Shown here: positions 50,587 through 59,174 of the stretch, one piece after another
Layout: the number at the start of each line of letters is the position of its first letter
Numbering within the stretch: the first letter of the stretch is position 1
NCBI GenBank assembly: GCA_903819975.1
Contig: CAIJFI010000010.1
Span: forward strand, 1-64,000
DNA from: an uncultured Bacteroidota bacterium
GTDB taxonomy: Bacteria; Bacteroidota; Bacteroidia; Chitinophagales; Chitinophagaceae
DNA: 64,000 bases
Direction: 5' to 3'
Notes under the pieces: generated by a model
The model's database searches: none
The model's input: the letters and a program-made list of their open reading frames with translations, nothing else
What the model was told of the DNA's origin: nothing
Made by a program: the position numbers and the translations under genes

Positions 50587-52983
50587 TTACTTTTTGCTAG
50601 CAGCAGCTTGCATAGGTGATAAACCTATTGACTGACCACGACCTACTCCCTTTGTTTTGAACAAAGTGAATTTGCTTGGCTCTGCAATACTAGGCCAGCT
50701 ATTATTTGATTCATCAATGTCCGCTGTTTCACGCATTGGATCCAACTTAATAGCAACTGCTTTTTTATTTGTATAGAATACTTTAGTCACTTTGTTTTCA
50801 TTCTTTCTCCAGATTTGAGCAGGTAAACGTTTTGTTTCCTTAGTGCCATCTGCGAAAGTGAATTCAACAATAATTGGCATTACTAAACCACCTTTATTCA
50901 AGAAAGTGATTTCATATAAATTAGCATCGGCATATTTAGCTTTTTCTTCGTCAGTTAAAACAGATGGTGCACCAAAATTAGGAGCAGGTTGTTTAGTAAC
51001 TGAATCATATGGCTCAATACCGCGATCATATCTCCAATAAAAATCACGTAAAGTTGTATCTGCATCTGTTAAGAATACAATTGACTTATCGGCTTTGTTT
51101 CTGATTTTAGAAATGTCCTCAAATGCATTTACAGAAGGCTTATCTAATCCTCTTCCGCCTGCATTCATACCGCCGCCACGAGGGCCCATGCCACCAGTTG
51201 GAGCTGCAGCAGTTGCATCATAAACAGCATGCTTAACAGTATCTATAGCAATATCACAAGGATCAATGCTATAGAACCAACCTCTCCAGAACCAATCTAA
51301 ATCTTCGGCACTTGCATCTTCCATTGTTCTAAATAAATCGGCAGGCGTTGGATGTTTAAAAGCCCAACGTCTAGCATATTCTTTAAATGAATAATCAAAT
51401 AAATCACGACCCATAATAGTTTCACGTAAAATATTTAAACCAGTCGCTGGCTTAGTATACGCATTAGGACCAAAACCAATAATGTTTTCACTATTCGTCA
51501 TAATTGGCTCTAATTGATCCTTAGGCAATTTCATGTAATCAACAATTGACCAAGCTGGCCCACCACGAGAAGGGAACTTATTATCGTATAATTCTTGTGT
51601 TAAATATTGTACGAAAGAGTTTAATCCTTCATCCATCCAAGACCATTGACGCTCGTCTGAGTTTACAATCATTGGGAAGAAGTTATGACCCACTTCGTGA
51701 ATTACTACACCTAACATACCATTCTTAGTTGCCTCTGTATATGATCCGTCTTTTTCTGTACGGCCATAGTTAAAGCAAATCATTGGATATTCCATTCCGT
51801 TTGCAGCTTCAATACTTTGCGCTACAGGGTATGGATAAGGAATAGAAAACTTAGAATATGTTTTTATTGTATGCGCTACAGCTTTAGAAGAAAACTTACG
51901 GTATAAACCATATGCTTCTTTTCCATAAGCACTCATGCTCATTACTTTTTTACCTTCTACATTTGTTGCCAATGCATCCCAAACAAATTTACGGCTACTT
52001 CCAAATGCAAAGTCACGTACGTTCTCTGCATTAAATACCCATGTTTTTTGAGTAGCTACTGGATGTTGTTCTGCTTTTTTAGCTTCGTCTAAAGTAACAA
52101 CTTCTACTGGCTCAGTAAATGAAGTTTGTGCTTTATTCCATCTAGCCAACTGAGCAGCGCTCAATACAGCAGGATAGTTTTGACATTGTCCAGTTGCCAT
52201 TACAACGTGGTCACCAGGAACAGTGATTGCAACTTTAAAATTACCGAATGTTAATGCAAACTCTCCTCTTCCTGTAAACTGATGGTGTTGCCATCCTTGG
52301 AAGTCAGAGTAAACGCATAAACGTGGATACCATTGTGTCATTGTAAATAAATAGTTTCCGTCTTCTGGAAAATACTCATATCCACCGCGACCACCAATTG
52401 TCATACGATCAGTAATTTTGTAATTCCAATCAATTTTAAATGCGAATTTTTGACCAGGCTTTAAAGCAGTAGGCAATTCAATACGCATCATTGTTTTGTT
52501 CACTGTGTACTTTAATTTAGCACCCAATGCATCAGTTACTTTAATGATGTTATCTCCTAAACCATTGTCTATTTTTTCTTCAGCTAATTTGTCGATCGTT
52601 GCAGGAGACATGCCTCTTCCTAATGCACTTCCGTCAGGATATCCAGCATTCTTAGTTGAGCTATGTTCGTTCTCATCTAATTGTAACCATAAGTAAGTTA
52701 AAACGTCTGGAGAATTATTATAGTAAGTCACTGTTTCAGCACCACTTAACAATAATTTCTTTTCATCTAATGTAGCTTTGATGTCATAGTCGGCACGTTG
52801 TTGCCAATACTTTGGACCAGGTGCACCACTCGCTGTACGATATTCGTTAGGCGTTGGTAAAATTGTACCCAATTGCTCAAACTTATTTCCATGGTTTGAT
52901 GTTGGGTTGTTGCGAATGTCTTGCGCAACTAATACCGAGCATGTGCTCAATAAAAGAAAACTAAGCGTAAAAAGTTTCTTCAT
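50587..52983 (-). CDS. M1-family metallopeptidase, exported (copy B)
   Basis: A 798-residue paralogue of the downstream M1 peptidase, with signal peptide (1-20), GMEYP motif, zinc site HEVGH and the second-ligand Glu in WMDEGLN at the same 18-residue spacing. It is longer because of a Gly/Met/Pro-rich insert (PTGGMGPRGGGMNAGGRG) after the peptidase domain and an added C-terminal region. It starts 13 bases after the hupE-like gene and is in that operon. Substrate unknown; extracellular or periplasmic peptide digestion is likely. Confidence 0.93.
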   Translation of the reverse strand: MKKLFTLSFLLLSTCSVLVAQDIRNNPTSNHGNKFEQLGTILPTPNEYRTASGAPGPKYWQQRADYDIKATLDEKKLLLSGAETVTYYNNSPDVLTYLWLQLDENEHSSTKNAGYPDGSALGRGMSPATIDKLAEEKIDNGLGDNIIKVTDALGAKLKYTVNKTMMRIELPTALKPGQKFAFKIDWNYKITDRMTIGGRGGYEYFPEDGNYLFTMTQWYPRLCVYSDFQGWQHHQFTGRGEFALTFGNFKVAITVPGDHVVMATGQCQNYPAVLSAAQLARWNKAQTSFTEPVEVVTLDEAKKAEQHPVATQKTWVFNAENVRDFAFGSSRKFVWDALATNVEGKKVMSMSAYGKEAYGLYRKFSSKAVAHTIKTYSKFSIPYPYPVAQSIEAANGMEYPMICFNYGRTEKDGSYTEATKNGMLGVVIHEVGHNFFPMIVNSDERQWSWMDEGLNSFVQYLTQELYDNKFPSRGGPAWSIVDYMKLPKDQLEPIMTNSENIIGFGPNAYTKPATGLNILRETIMGRDLFDYSFKEYARRWAFKHPTPADLFRTMEDASAEDLDWFWRGWFYSIDPCDIAIDTVKHAVYDATAAAPTGGMGPRGGGMNAGGRGLDKPSVNAFEDISKIRNKADKSIVFLTDADTTLRDFYWRYDRGIEPYDSVTKQPAPNFGAPSVLTDEEKAKYADANLYEITFLNKGGLVMPIIVEFTFADGTKETKRLPAQIWRKNENKVTKVFYTNKKAVAIKLDPMRETADIDESNNSWPSIAEPSKFTLFKTKGVGRGQSIGLSPMQAAASKK

Positions 52984-52996
52984 TTGTGATTTTTTT

Positions 52997-53587
52997 CTAT
53001 TTAATAATCGGAACGATTCTATCTAAAACCATATTTAAAGCAAAAGCGATTGCAATCCCAGATCCTATCTGTAAATAGCGCACTCTTTTTACTTTTAATA
53101 CGGATACGAATATAAATGAAATAATTAAAATTAAGCTAACAATGAGTAGCTGACCTAGCTCCAATCCTAGGTTAAATGTGAAGAGCGGTCCAATAATCGA
53201 TTCCTCCTTCCCAAGTAAACTTTTTAAATAAGTACTAAAGCCTAAGCCATGAATTAGGCCAAAAAATAGCGCTAAAAAGTAAATTAGGGGGTATTTTGAC
53301 TTGAAATCAAAGGATTTTACCCAAAAATTCGAAATAGCAGTAAGTAAAATGGTTACAGGAATTAGGAACTCGATGAGTGCAGATGGGAAATTAATCCAAT
53401 TTAAGGTACTCAAGGCTAAAGTAACAGAATGACCAACGGTAAAGGCAGTGACCAAAACTAATAGCTTTTTCCAGTCTGTCCATTGATAGCGAAGGGTTAA
53501 AACCAATACAAAAAGAATATGGTCCCATGCCTCCCAATCCATAATATGCCTAAAGCCTAAATGTAGATAGATTCCTATTTCGTCCAT
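52997..53587 (-). CDS. HupE/UreJ-like membrane protein
   Basis: A 196-residue membrane protein with about six helices: an N-terminal amphipathic region with HLGFRHIMDWEAWDHILFVL, then GHSVTLALSTL and FGLIHGLGFSTYL. The His pattern HIxxxxDH and GHSxT identifies the HupE/UreJ_2-like family, some members of which move nickel or cobalt; the metal here is unknown. It leads a two-gene set with M1 peptidase copy B and is divergent from a DUF6702 gene, a grouping that recurs in Bacteroidetes as far as I recall. Confidence 0.85.
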   Translation of the reverse strand: MDEIGIYLHLGFRHIMDWEAWDHILFVLVLTLRYQWTDWKKLLVLVTAFTVGHSVTLALSTLNWINFPSALIEFLIPVTILLTAISNFWVKSFDFKSKYPLIYFLALFFGLIHGLGFSTYLKSLLGKEESIIGPLFTFNLGLELGQLLIVSLILIISFIFVSVLKVKRVRYLQIGSGIAIAFALNMVLDRIVPIIK

Positions 53588-53634
53588 AAATCAAATTTTT
53601 AGTCTAAGTAATAAATCAAGACATTTGCACTAGA

Positions 53635-53642
53635 CAAATATA
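53635..53642 (-). promoter_or_regulatory. Candidate -7 box of the hupE-like gene
   Basis: On the minus strand TATATTTG fits TAnnTTTG fully, 47 bases before the start of the HupE-like gene. No exact -33 TTTG is seen. Confidence 0.45.
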
Positions 53643-53648
53643 ACTATT

Positions 53649-54137
53649 ATGACTTGGATTGGATTGAAACCACTTACTACCTTATTGATTGCATTTTTGC
53701 ACCCATTTTACGTTTCAGTAATAGACATCAATCACAATGACAAAGAAGCTAGTTTAGAAATTAGTGTTCGCACTTTTACAACCGACTTGGAAACACGTTT
53801 AGAAAACGAATACCATGTTAAATTAGATTTAGGAGACCCCAAACAAAAAGCCAAAGCAGAGGAGTATATTAATTTATACGTTCAAAAGCGATTAGCACTT
53901 ACAACAAATGGGGTAAAAGGTAAAATGGATTTTATAGGATTTGAAATCCAAAAAGAAAGCACCTGGAGTTATTTTGAAATAAAAAATGTAAAACAGCTTA
54001 AACAATTGGATGTTTTTTGTGAGATATTGTTTGGCATCGATCCTCAACAAATCAATATCATTCATGCAAAAGCAAGTGGACAAAAGAAAAGCTATGAGTT
54101 AACAGCTCCAAAAAACAAAACCACTTTTTCTTTTTAA
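53649..54137 (+). CDS. DUF6702 family protein
   Basis: A 162-residue protein with a hydrophobic N-terminus (about residues 8-18, LTTLLIAFLHP) and the family signature HPFYVSVIDINHN followed by LEISVRTFTTDLE. The rest is mixed alpha/beta and ends with a charged tail. It is divergent from the HupE-like gene. Members are often near HupE-like proteins and M1 peptidases in Bacteroidetes. The function is unknown. Confidence 0.85.
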   Translation: MTWIGLKPLTTLLIAFLHPFYVSVIDINHNDKEASLEISVRTFTTDLETRLENEYHVKLDLGDPKQKAKAEEYINLYVQKRLALTTNGVKGKMDFIGFEIQKESTWSYFEIKNVKQLKQLDVFCEILFGIDPQQINIIHAKASGQKKSYELTAPKNKTTFSF

Positions 54138-54146
54138 TACTGCTAA

Positions 54147-55808
54147 TTACTTCTTTAATTCTAACACTTCAAATGGAGTTACTTCCTGAGGCCTAGTGCT
54201 TGGATTTAAAAAAGGCAGGCTTAACATGGTAACATGGAATCGATTGTTTTTATAATGCGGAATGCTATGTGCGAATTGCTGTTTTAAACTGCTATCATTT
54301 ATACCATCTGTAATCACCCAATCTCCTTCTTTTAACTGTAAACTATCCTTGGTATTAGGGAAAATATGTTGCCCATAATAATGAAAAGCATTGCTGTTTG
54401 GGATCTTATACAATACCATCTTTTCCTTATTCCATCCTTTAGATTCAATTACTTCGGCTAACTGATTCCCCCATTGCAACTTTAATAAGTTTGGATAAAA
54501 ATGCATATTCATAAAAGTATTTACTCCCAACATTAATACTACCGATATATAAAACCATTTTGCACCAATGGTTTGCTTTGAAATAAGCTGAGTGATAATA
54601 ATTATCAAAACTGCCCCTCCTATAATTCTTCCTACCCAACTTATGGAACCAAATGGGACAAATGCAATGAGTGTTGCTGCAATTATTAGTACCGTGAAAA
54701 TAAACAAATGAAAACCATAAAAACCTTTTAATGTTTTGGCAAGAGATTGATTATTCCAAAGCGTTTTCTCCCAATGACTTGCTGTTAAAATAGCTGCAAG
54801 TGGGAATACTACAAAAATATAATGTGGTAATTGAGCTTGGCTTCTTGACAAGACCAAATAAGTAAGTACGAACCCAAAGAAAGAAACCAATTCGGTACTT
54901 GGCTTGAAAAAGCCATCTTTGATTATTGTAATAGCTTTTGCAACCAATGCCCATAAAAAAACAAAAATCCAAGGAAGGAAACTCCAGAACATATTCTCAA
55001 GTAAGAAAGTAAAATACCCCATCTCCTTATAATAGTTTTGACCTGTATACCTGCCAAAACTTTGTGTCCAATAATAAAATTCCAACCCCGACTTAATAGG
55101 GCGATCATTAATTAGTTTACCTGGATGCAAGTCGTATTGTTGATACAAACCCCAGCTCATTGGGAATAATAAAATAGCTAGTAAAATTAAACCCGGAATA
55201 TAAATAGGCTTATAAAAAAACTCCCATTTTTTTTGCGCTATCCAATTTGGTGCAAGCGCTAGCACAGGTACTACTAATGCAATGGGCCCCTTAGTCATCA
55301 TACCTCCTGCTATTGCTAAAATCGCTAAAAAGAAATCTTTATTACGCTTACCTTCCGCCCATTTAGCTAGTAAATAAATACTTAGCATTACCCATCCTAC
55401 TAACATGGTATCGGTTCTTACATCATGGGCAATTAAGAAAAAAGCCTGACAACTTGCTAGAATAATAGTTGCTAAACGCGCGGTTAAAATATTATAATAT
55501 AATTGTGTGAATTTAAAAGTTGCATATAAAGCAATGCCTAAAAATATTAAAGAAGGAATGCGATACGCCCAGTCATACACCCCAAATATTTTCATAGACA
55601 AGGCCGACAACCAAAATAACATAGGTGGCTTGTCTAGATAATCTTTTCCTAAATCAAATACTTGTAAAAAACTATTTCGCTCCAACATTTCTCTACTTAT
55701 GGAAGCATATTGTGAAGCATCAATATCCATTAAAGGAATCATGAAACTTCCTATCATGTAAATGCCAACACAGGCAGTCAATAAAAGAATGAAAGTATTT
55801 TTATTCAT
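54147..55808 (-). CDS. ArnT-like (GT39) glycosyltransferase, integral membrane
   Basis: A 553-residue membrane glycosyltransferase of the dolichyl-phosphate-mannose-protein mannosyltransferase/ArnT superfamily. The N-terminal acidic catalytic loop is MDIDASQYASISREML followed by GKDYLDKPPMLFWLSAL; about 10-12 hydrophobic helices follow, and a soluble C-terminal domain starts near residue 440. It uses a lipid-linked sugar donor on the periplasmic face to modify lipid A, protein or glycan; the acceptor is not evident. It lies 79 bases after the PAP2 phosphatase gene, and both may act on polyprenyl phosphate. Confidence 0.9.
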   Translation of the reverse strand: MNKNTFILLLTACVGIYMIGSFMIPLMDIDASQYASISREMLERNSFLQVFDLGKDYLDKPPMLFWLSALSMKIFGVYDWAYRIPSLIFLGIALYATFKFTQLYYNILTARLATIILASCQAFFLIAHDVRTDTMLVGWVMLSIYLLAKWAEGKRNKDFFLAILAIAGGMMTKGPIALVVPVLALAPNWIAQKKWEFFYKPIYIPGLILLAILLFPMSWGLYQQYDLHPGKLINDRPIKSGLEFYYWTQSFGRYTGQNYYKEMGYFTFLLENMFWSFLPWIFVFLWALVAKAITIIKDGFFKPSTELVSFFGFVLTYLVLSRSQAQLPHYIFVVFPLAAILTASHWEKTLWNNQSLAKTLKGFYGFHLFIFTVLIIAATLIAFVPFGSISWVGRIIGGAVLIIIITQLISKQTIGAKWFYISVVLMLGVNTFMNMHFYPNLLKLQWGNQLAEVIESKGWNKEKMVLYKIPNSNAFHYYGQHIFPNTKDSLQLKEGDWVITDGINDSSLKQQFAHSIPHYKNNRFHVTMLSLPFLNPSTRPQEVTPFEVLELKK

Positions 55809-55887
55809 AGTATAATCTTAAAAATGTCTTGGAATTTATTGGAGGAGGCTTGCAAGTATTTTGAAAATTACTTAATTGTGAATGAGT

Positions 55888-56490
55888 TTAATAAGCAACT
55901 ATATTTCCTTGCCACTTGTGGAATAATTTTCCATTAAAATACCCAACAAGTATGCCAATAAATGCCCCTGCTAAAATATCTAATGGATAATGTACACCCA
56001 CATAAACTTGCGCATACGAAATAGTTGCCGCCCATAGCAAAAATATAAAGCGATAATTTTTAAATAAGGGCTGCAATGTCATTACTATAAACATGGCAAC
56101 ACCAAAATGATTAGCCGCATGCGAGGACGTGAAACTAAATCCCCCCGAGCAATGGTCTAATAATAACCTTGATTGATGCATTAATTCAGGGTCGGCGCAG
56201 GGTCTTAGTCTATGAAAAAAGGGCTTAAAAAAGCTACTGCTAATTTGATCGGTTAAAGCAACATTTAACCCAACCAATACCACCCATTTCCAGGCCATCT
56301 TTCCCCATTTATAGAATAGAAAGCTTAATATGACAATATATAAAGGGATCCAATTTTTAGAGTCTCTTACCCATGGCATGATTGTGTCAAATAGCCCACA
56401 GGTCCATTTCCCATTTATAGTGGAAAACAAGGCCCTGTCCTTAGCCATTAAACCTGTGATAAAGTCTTGCATCATTTGATAAAGATACAA
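55888..56490 (-). CDS. PAP2-family phosphatase
   Basis: A 200-residue membrane phosphatase with about five helices. Motifs: KPFFHRLRPC (K-x6-RP), SFTSSHAAN (replacing PSGH), and YVGVHYPLDILAG with the catalytic His and Asp; the usual Arg of this third motif is Gln (SYAQVY), a form I recall in other Bacteroidetes PAP2 proteins. It may recycle undecaprenyl diphosphate or dephosphorylate a phospholipid. It lies directly upstream of the GT39 gene on the same strand. Confidence 0.88.
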   Translation of the reverse strand: MYLYQMMQDFITGLMAKDRALFSTINGKWTCGLFDTIMPWVRDSKNWIPLYIVILSFLFYKWGKMAWKWVVLVGLNVALTDQISSSFFKPFFHRLRPCADPELMHQSRLLLDHCSGGFSFTSSHAANHFGVAMFIVMTLQPLFKNYRFIFLLWAATISYAQVYVGVHYPLDILAGAFIGILVGYFNGKLFHKWQGNIVAY

Positions 56491-56510
56491 GGAAGTGCAA
56501 AAATTTGAAG

Positions 56511-56518
56511 TAAATTTG
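56511..56518 (+). promoter_or_regulatory. Candidate -7 box of the glmM-like gene
   Basis: TAAATTTG fits TAnnTTTG and lies 32 bases before the ATG at 56551. A -33 TTTG at the right distance is not evident. Confidence 0.35.
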
Positions 56519-56550
56519 TAAATCCTTTTTTAAAAGTAAAAAATAACACT

Positions 56551-57933
56551 ATGTCTCTTATAAAAAGCATCTCAGGATTTAGAGGTACTATTGGCGGTAA
56601 ACCAAACGACAACCTTACTCCTATTGATATTGTCAAGTTTGCTTCGGCTTACGGCACTTGGTTACAAAGCAAGTCGCCAGCTCGCAAAAAGGTAGTGGTT
56701 GGCAGAGATGGTAGAATGAGCGGAGAAATGGTAGAGGCCTTAGTGGAACAAAGTTTATTAGCGCTAGGTATTGATGTAATTCATTTAGGCTTAAGCACTA
56801 CTCCTACTGTAGAAATGGCAGTAGTATTTGAAAAAGCAGATGGTGGTATTATTTTAACTGCTAGCCATAATCCTAAAGAATGGAATGCATTAAAATTATT
56901 AAATGAGAAGGGTGAATTTGTAAGTGGTGAGGAAGGAAAAATAATTTTGACTTTAGCAGCCAACGAAGATTTTAATTACGCTTCGGTAGATGCAATGGGT
57001 AAAGTAATTGCCAACAGTGATAGTTTAGAAAAACATATTAAAGCTATTGTTGAATATCCATTAGTGGACATTCATGCTATTAAAACCGCGAACTTTTCAG
57101 TGGTAGTAGATGCTATTAATAGCTCAGGTGCATTTACAGTGCCTGCCTTGTTAAACGCAATTGGAGTAACTAATATCAAAGTATTGAATGCCGAAATGAA
57201 TGGCAATTTCGCGCACAATCCAGAGCCTTTAAAAGAACATTTAACCGACTTGTGTAATACTGTAGTAAAAGAAAAAGCGCATTTAGGTATCGCTGTAGAT
57301 CCAGATGTAGACAGATTATGCTTTGTGAGTGAGGACGGAGAATTATTTGGAGAAGAATATACTTTGGTTGCAGTTGCTGATTATATTTTACAAAATAAAA
57401 AAGGTGCTACCGTAAGTAATTTATCATCAACAAGAGCATTACGTGATGTAACTGAAAAATATGGTTGTACTTATTATGCAAGTGCAGTTGGTGAAGTGAA
57501 TGTAGTTACGATGATGAAAAACCAAGCAGCCGTAATTGGAGGAGAAGGCAACGGGGGTATTATTGTTCCTGACTTACATTATGGAAGAGATGCATTAATT
57601 GGTATTGCGTTGTTCTTGACTCATTTGGCTAAAACAAAAATGACCAGTTCGGCATTAAGAGCTAGCTATCCTGCCTATTTCATGAGTAAGAAAAAGATGG
57701 ATTTGGATGGCAATATCTCATTGGATAAAATTTTCACAACTTTAGAAGCCAAGTTTGGCCAATTCCCTATTAATAAGGTAGACGGTTTTAAAATTGACTT
57801 TGATAACGCATGGGTGCATTTAAGGTCAAGTAATACCGAACCCATTATTCGTATATACACCGAAGCGCCTTCTCAGGCTGAGGCGGACAAACTTGCAGAC
57901 GAGATCATTGCTATTATTGGTACAATTAAGTAA
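56551..57933 (+). CDS. glmM: Phosphoglucosamine mutase / phosphomannomutase family enzyme
   Basis: A 460-residue alpha-D-phosphohexomutase. The phosphoserine loop is LTASHNPKEWNALK (about residues 101-114), the metal loop DPDVDRLCF (about 250-258), sugar-binding GEGNGGII (about 331-338) and the phosphate-binding RSSNTEPIIRIYTEA near the C-terminus. Its best-fit role is GlcN-6-P to GlcN-1-P for the cell wall, but phosphomannomutase or phosphoglucomutase activity cannot be ruled out. The next gene starts 12 bases downstream. Confidence 0.88.
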   Translation: MSLIKSISGFRGTIGGKPNDNLTPIDIVKFASAYGTWLQSKSPARKKVVVGRDGRMSGEMVEALVEQSLLALGIDVIHLGLSTTPTVEMAVVFEKADGGIILTASHNPKEWNALKLLNEKGEFVSGEEGKIILTLAANEDFNYASVDAMGKVIANSDSLEKHIKAIVEYPLVDIHAIKTANFSVVVDAINSSGAFTVPALLNAIGVTNIKVLNAEMNGNFAHNPEPLKEHLTDLCNTVVKEKAHLGIAVDPDVDRLCFVSEDGELFGEEYTLVAVADYILQNKKGATVSNLSSTRALRDVTEKYGCTYYASAVGEVNVVTMMKNQAAVIGGEGNGGIIVPDLHYGRDALIGIALFLTHLAKTKMTSSALRASYPAYFMSKKKMDLDGNISLDKIFTTLEAKFGQFPINKVDGFKIDFDNAWVHLRSSNTEPIIRIYTEAPSQAEADKLADEIIAIIGTIK

Positions 57934-57944
57934 TTTAGCAATAT

Positions 57945-59072
57945 ATGGAGAGAATCTATTTTGACAATGCGGCAACTACTTCACTTGACCCTCAAGTATT
58001 AGAAGCCATGATGCCCTATTTAACCGAAAAATTTGGCAACCCATCTTCTATATATAGCTATGGTAGAGAATCACGCATGGCAGTTGAACAGGCGCGCAAG
58101 TCTGTTGCTAAAACATTAGGCGCAAAACCTGCGGAAATATTTTTTACAAGTGGTGGTACCGAAAGTAGCAATACCATTTTGCATGCCGCTGTGTACGATT
58201 TAGGATGCAAGCATATTATAAGCTCTCCTATTGAGCATCATGCTACTTTACATACTGTTGAGCATCTAGCTAAAACAGCAGGTATTAAATTAAGCTGGGT
58301 TAATATATTACCAAATGGCCATATTGACTTAGCACATCTAGCGCAAATTTTAGAAAGCAGCCCCGAGAAAACCATTGTAAGTATCATGCATGCTAACAAT
58401 GAGATTGGAAACATGATTGATATTCACTCAGTAGGTTCTATTTGCAAAAAGCATAACGCCTATTTTCATAGCGACACAGTACAAACTGTTGGACATTTTC
58501 CTTTTAAATTAAATGAAACACCGGTTGATTTCATAACAGGAGCTGGACATAAGTTTCATGGCCCAAAGGGAGTTGGTATTTTATATATTAATGAAAATAT
58601 CAAAATAAGTCCATTGGTGCATGGTGGTGCTCAGGAACGTAATATGCGTGCTGGTACCGAAAACTTATATGGTATTGTTGGATTTGCAAAGGCATTAGAA
58701 TTAGCTACTGAAAATCACGAGAAAGACGCTGCGCATATTAATAGTTTAAAAAAATACATGCATGAGCAATTAGTTTCACAAATCCCTGGTGTAAGTTTTA
58801 ATGGAGATACATTTGGTGAAAGCTTATATACTTTATTAAGCGTAAACTTTCCAAAGAACGAAAAGTCTGAAATGATGTTATTTAACCTAGACATTCATCA
58901 TATTTGCGCTAGTGGCGGAAGTGCTTGTTCTAGTGGAGCGCAACAAGGGTCACATGTAATTAATGCCTTAGGCAAGGGTGGAGATATTGCAACCATCCGT
59001 TTCTCTTTTTCAAAAAACAATACTAAGGAAGAAATTGACCAAGTAATTGCTACACTCAAGGATTTAATATAA
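57945..59072 (+). CDS. Cysteine desulfurase, IscS/NifS type
   Basis: A 375-residue class V aminotransferase-fold enzyme. It starts MERIYFDNAATTSLDPQVLE, with PLP His and Asp regions (SSPIEHHATLHT, HSDTVQTVGH), PLP Lys in TGAGHKFHGPKGVG (about residue 203) and the active-site Cys in SGGSACSSGAQQ (about 325). It removes sulfur from cysteine for Fe-S clusters or tRNA thiolation. It follows the mutase gene by 12 bases and ends before a terminator. No iscU or iscA lies nearby. Confidence 0.93.
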   Translation: MERIYFDNAATTSLDPQVLEAMMPYLTEKFGNPSSIYSYGRESRMAVEQARKSVAKTLGAKPAEIFFTSGGTESSNTILHAAVYDLGCKHIISSPIEHHATLHTVEHLAKTAGIKLSWVNILPNGHIDLAHLAQILESSPEKTIVSIMHANNEIGNMIDIHSVGSICKKHNAYFHSDTVQTVGHFPFKLNETPVDFITGAGHKFHGPKGVGILYINENIKISPLVHGGAQERNMRAGTENLYGIVGFAKALELATENHEKDAAHINSLKKYMHEQLVSQIPGVSFNGDTFGESLYTLLSVNFPKNEKSEMMLFNLDIHHICASGGSACSSGAQQGSHVINALGKGGDIATIRFSFSKNNTKEEIDQVIATLKDLI

Positions 59073-59124
59073 TTCAGACACCCTCCACAATTATAAATCG
59101 AAATAGTTTAACCACTCAATAATA

Positions 59125-59152
59125 AATAAGGCCCGCAATTGCGGGCCTTATT
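59125..59152. terminator. Bidirectional terminator
   Basis: Bases 59125-59136 (AATAAGGCCCGC) pair exactly with 59141-59152, loop AATT; the whole 28-base stretch is a perfect palindrome. It serves the convergent desulfurase and DUF2723 genes. Confidence 0.9.
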
Positions 59153-59174
59153 AGTGTATCAATTATAAATTAAA

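Noticed and set aside
55888..56490. Missing Arg in the third PAP2 motif (Gln instead)
   Set aside because: Catalytic His and Asp remain, and I recall the same change in other Bacteroidetes PAP2 proteins; not called a pseudogene.
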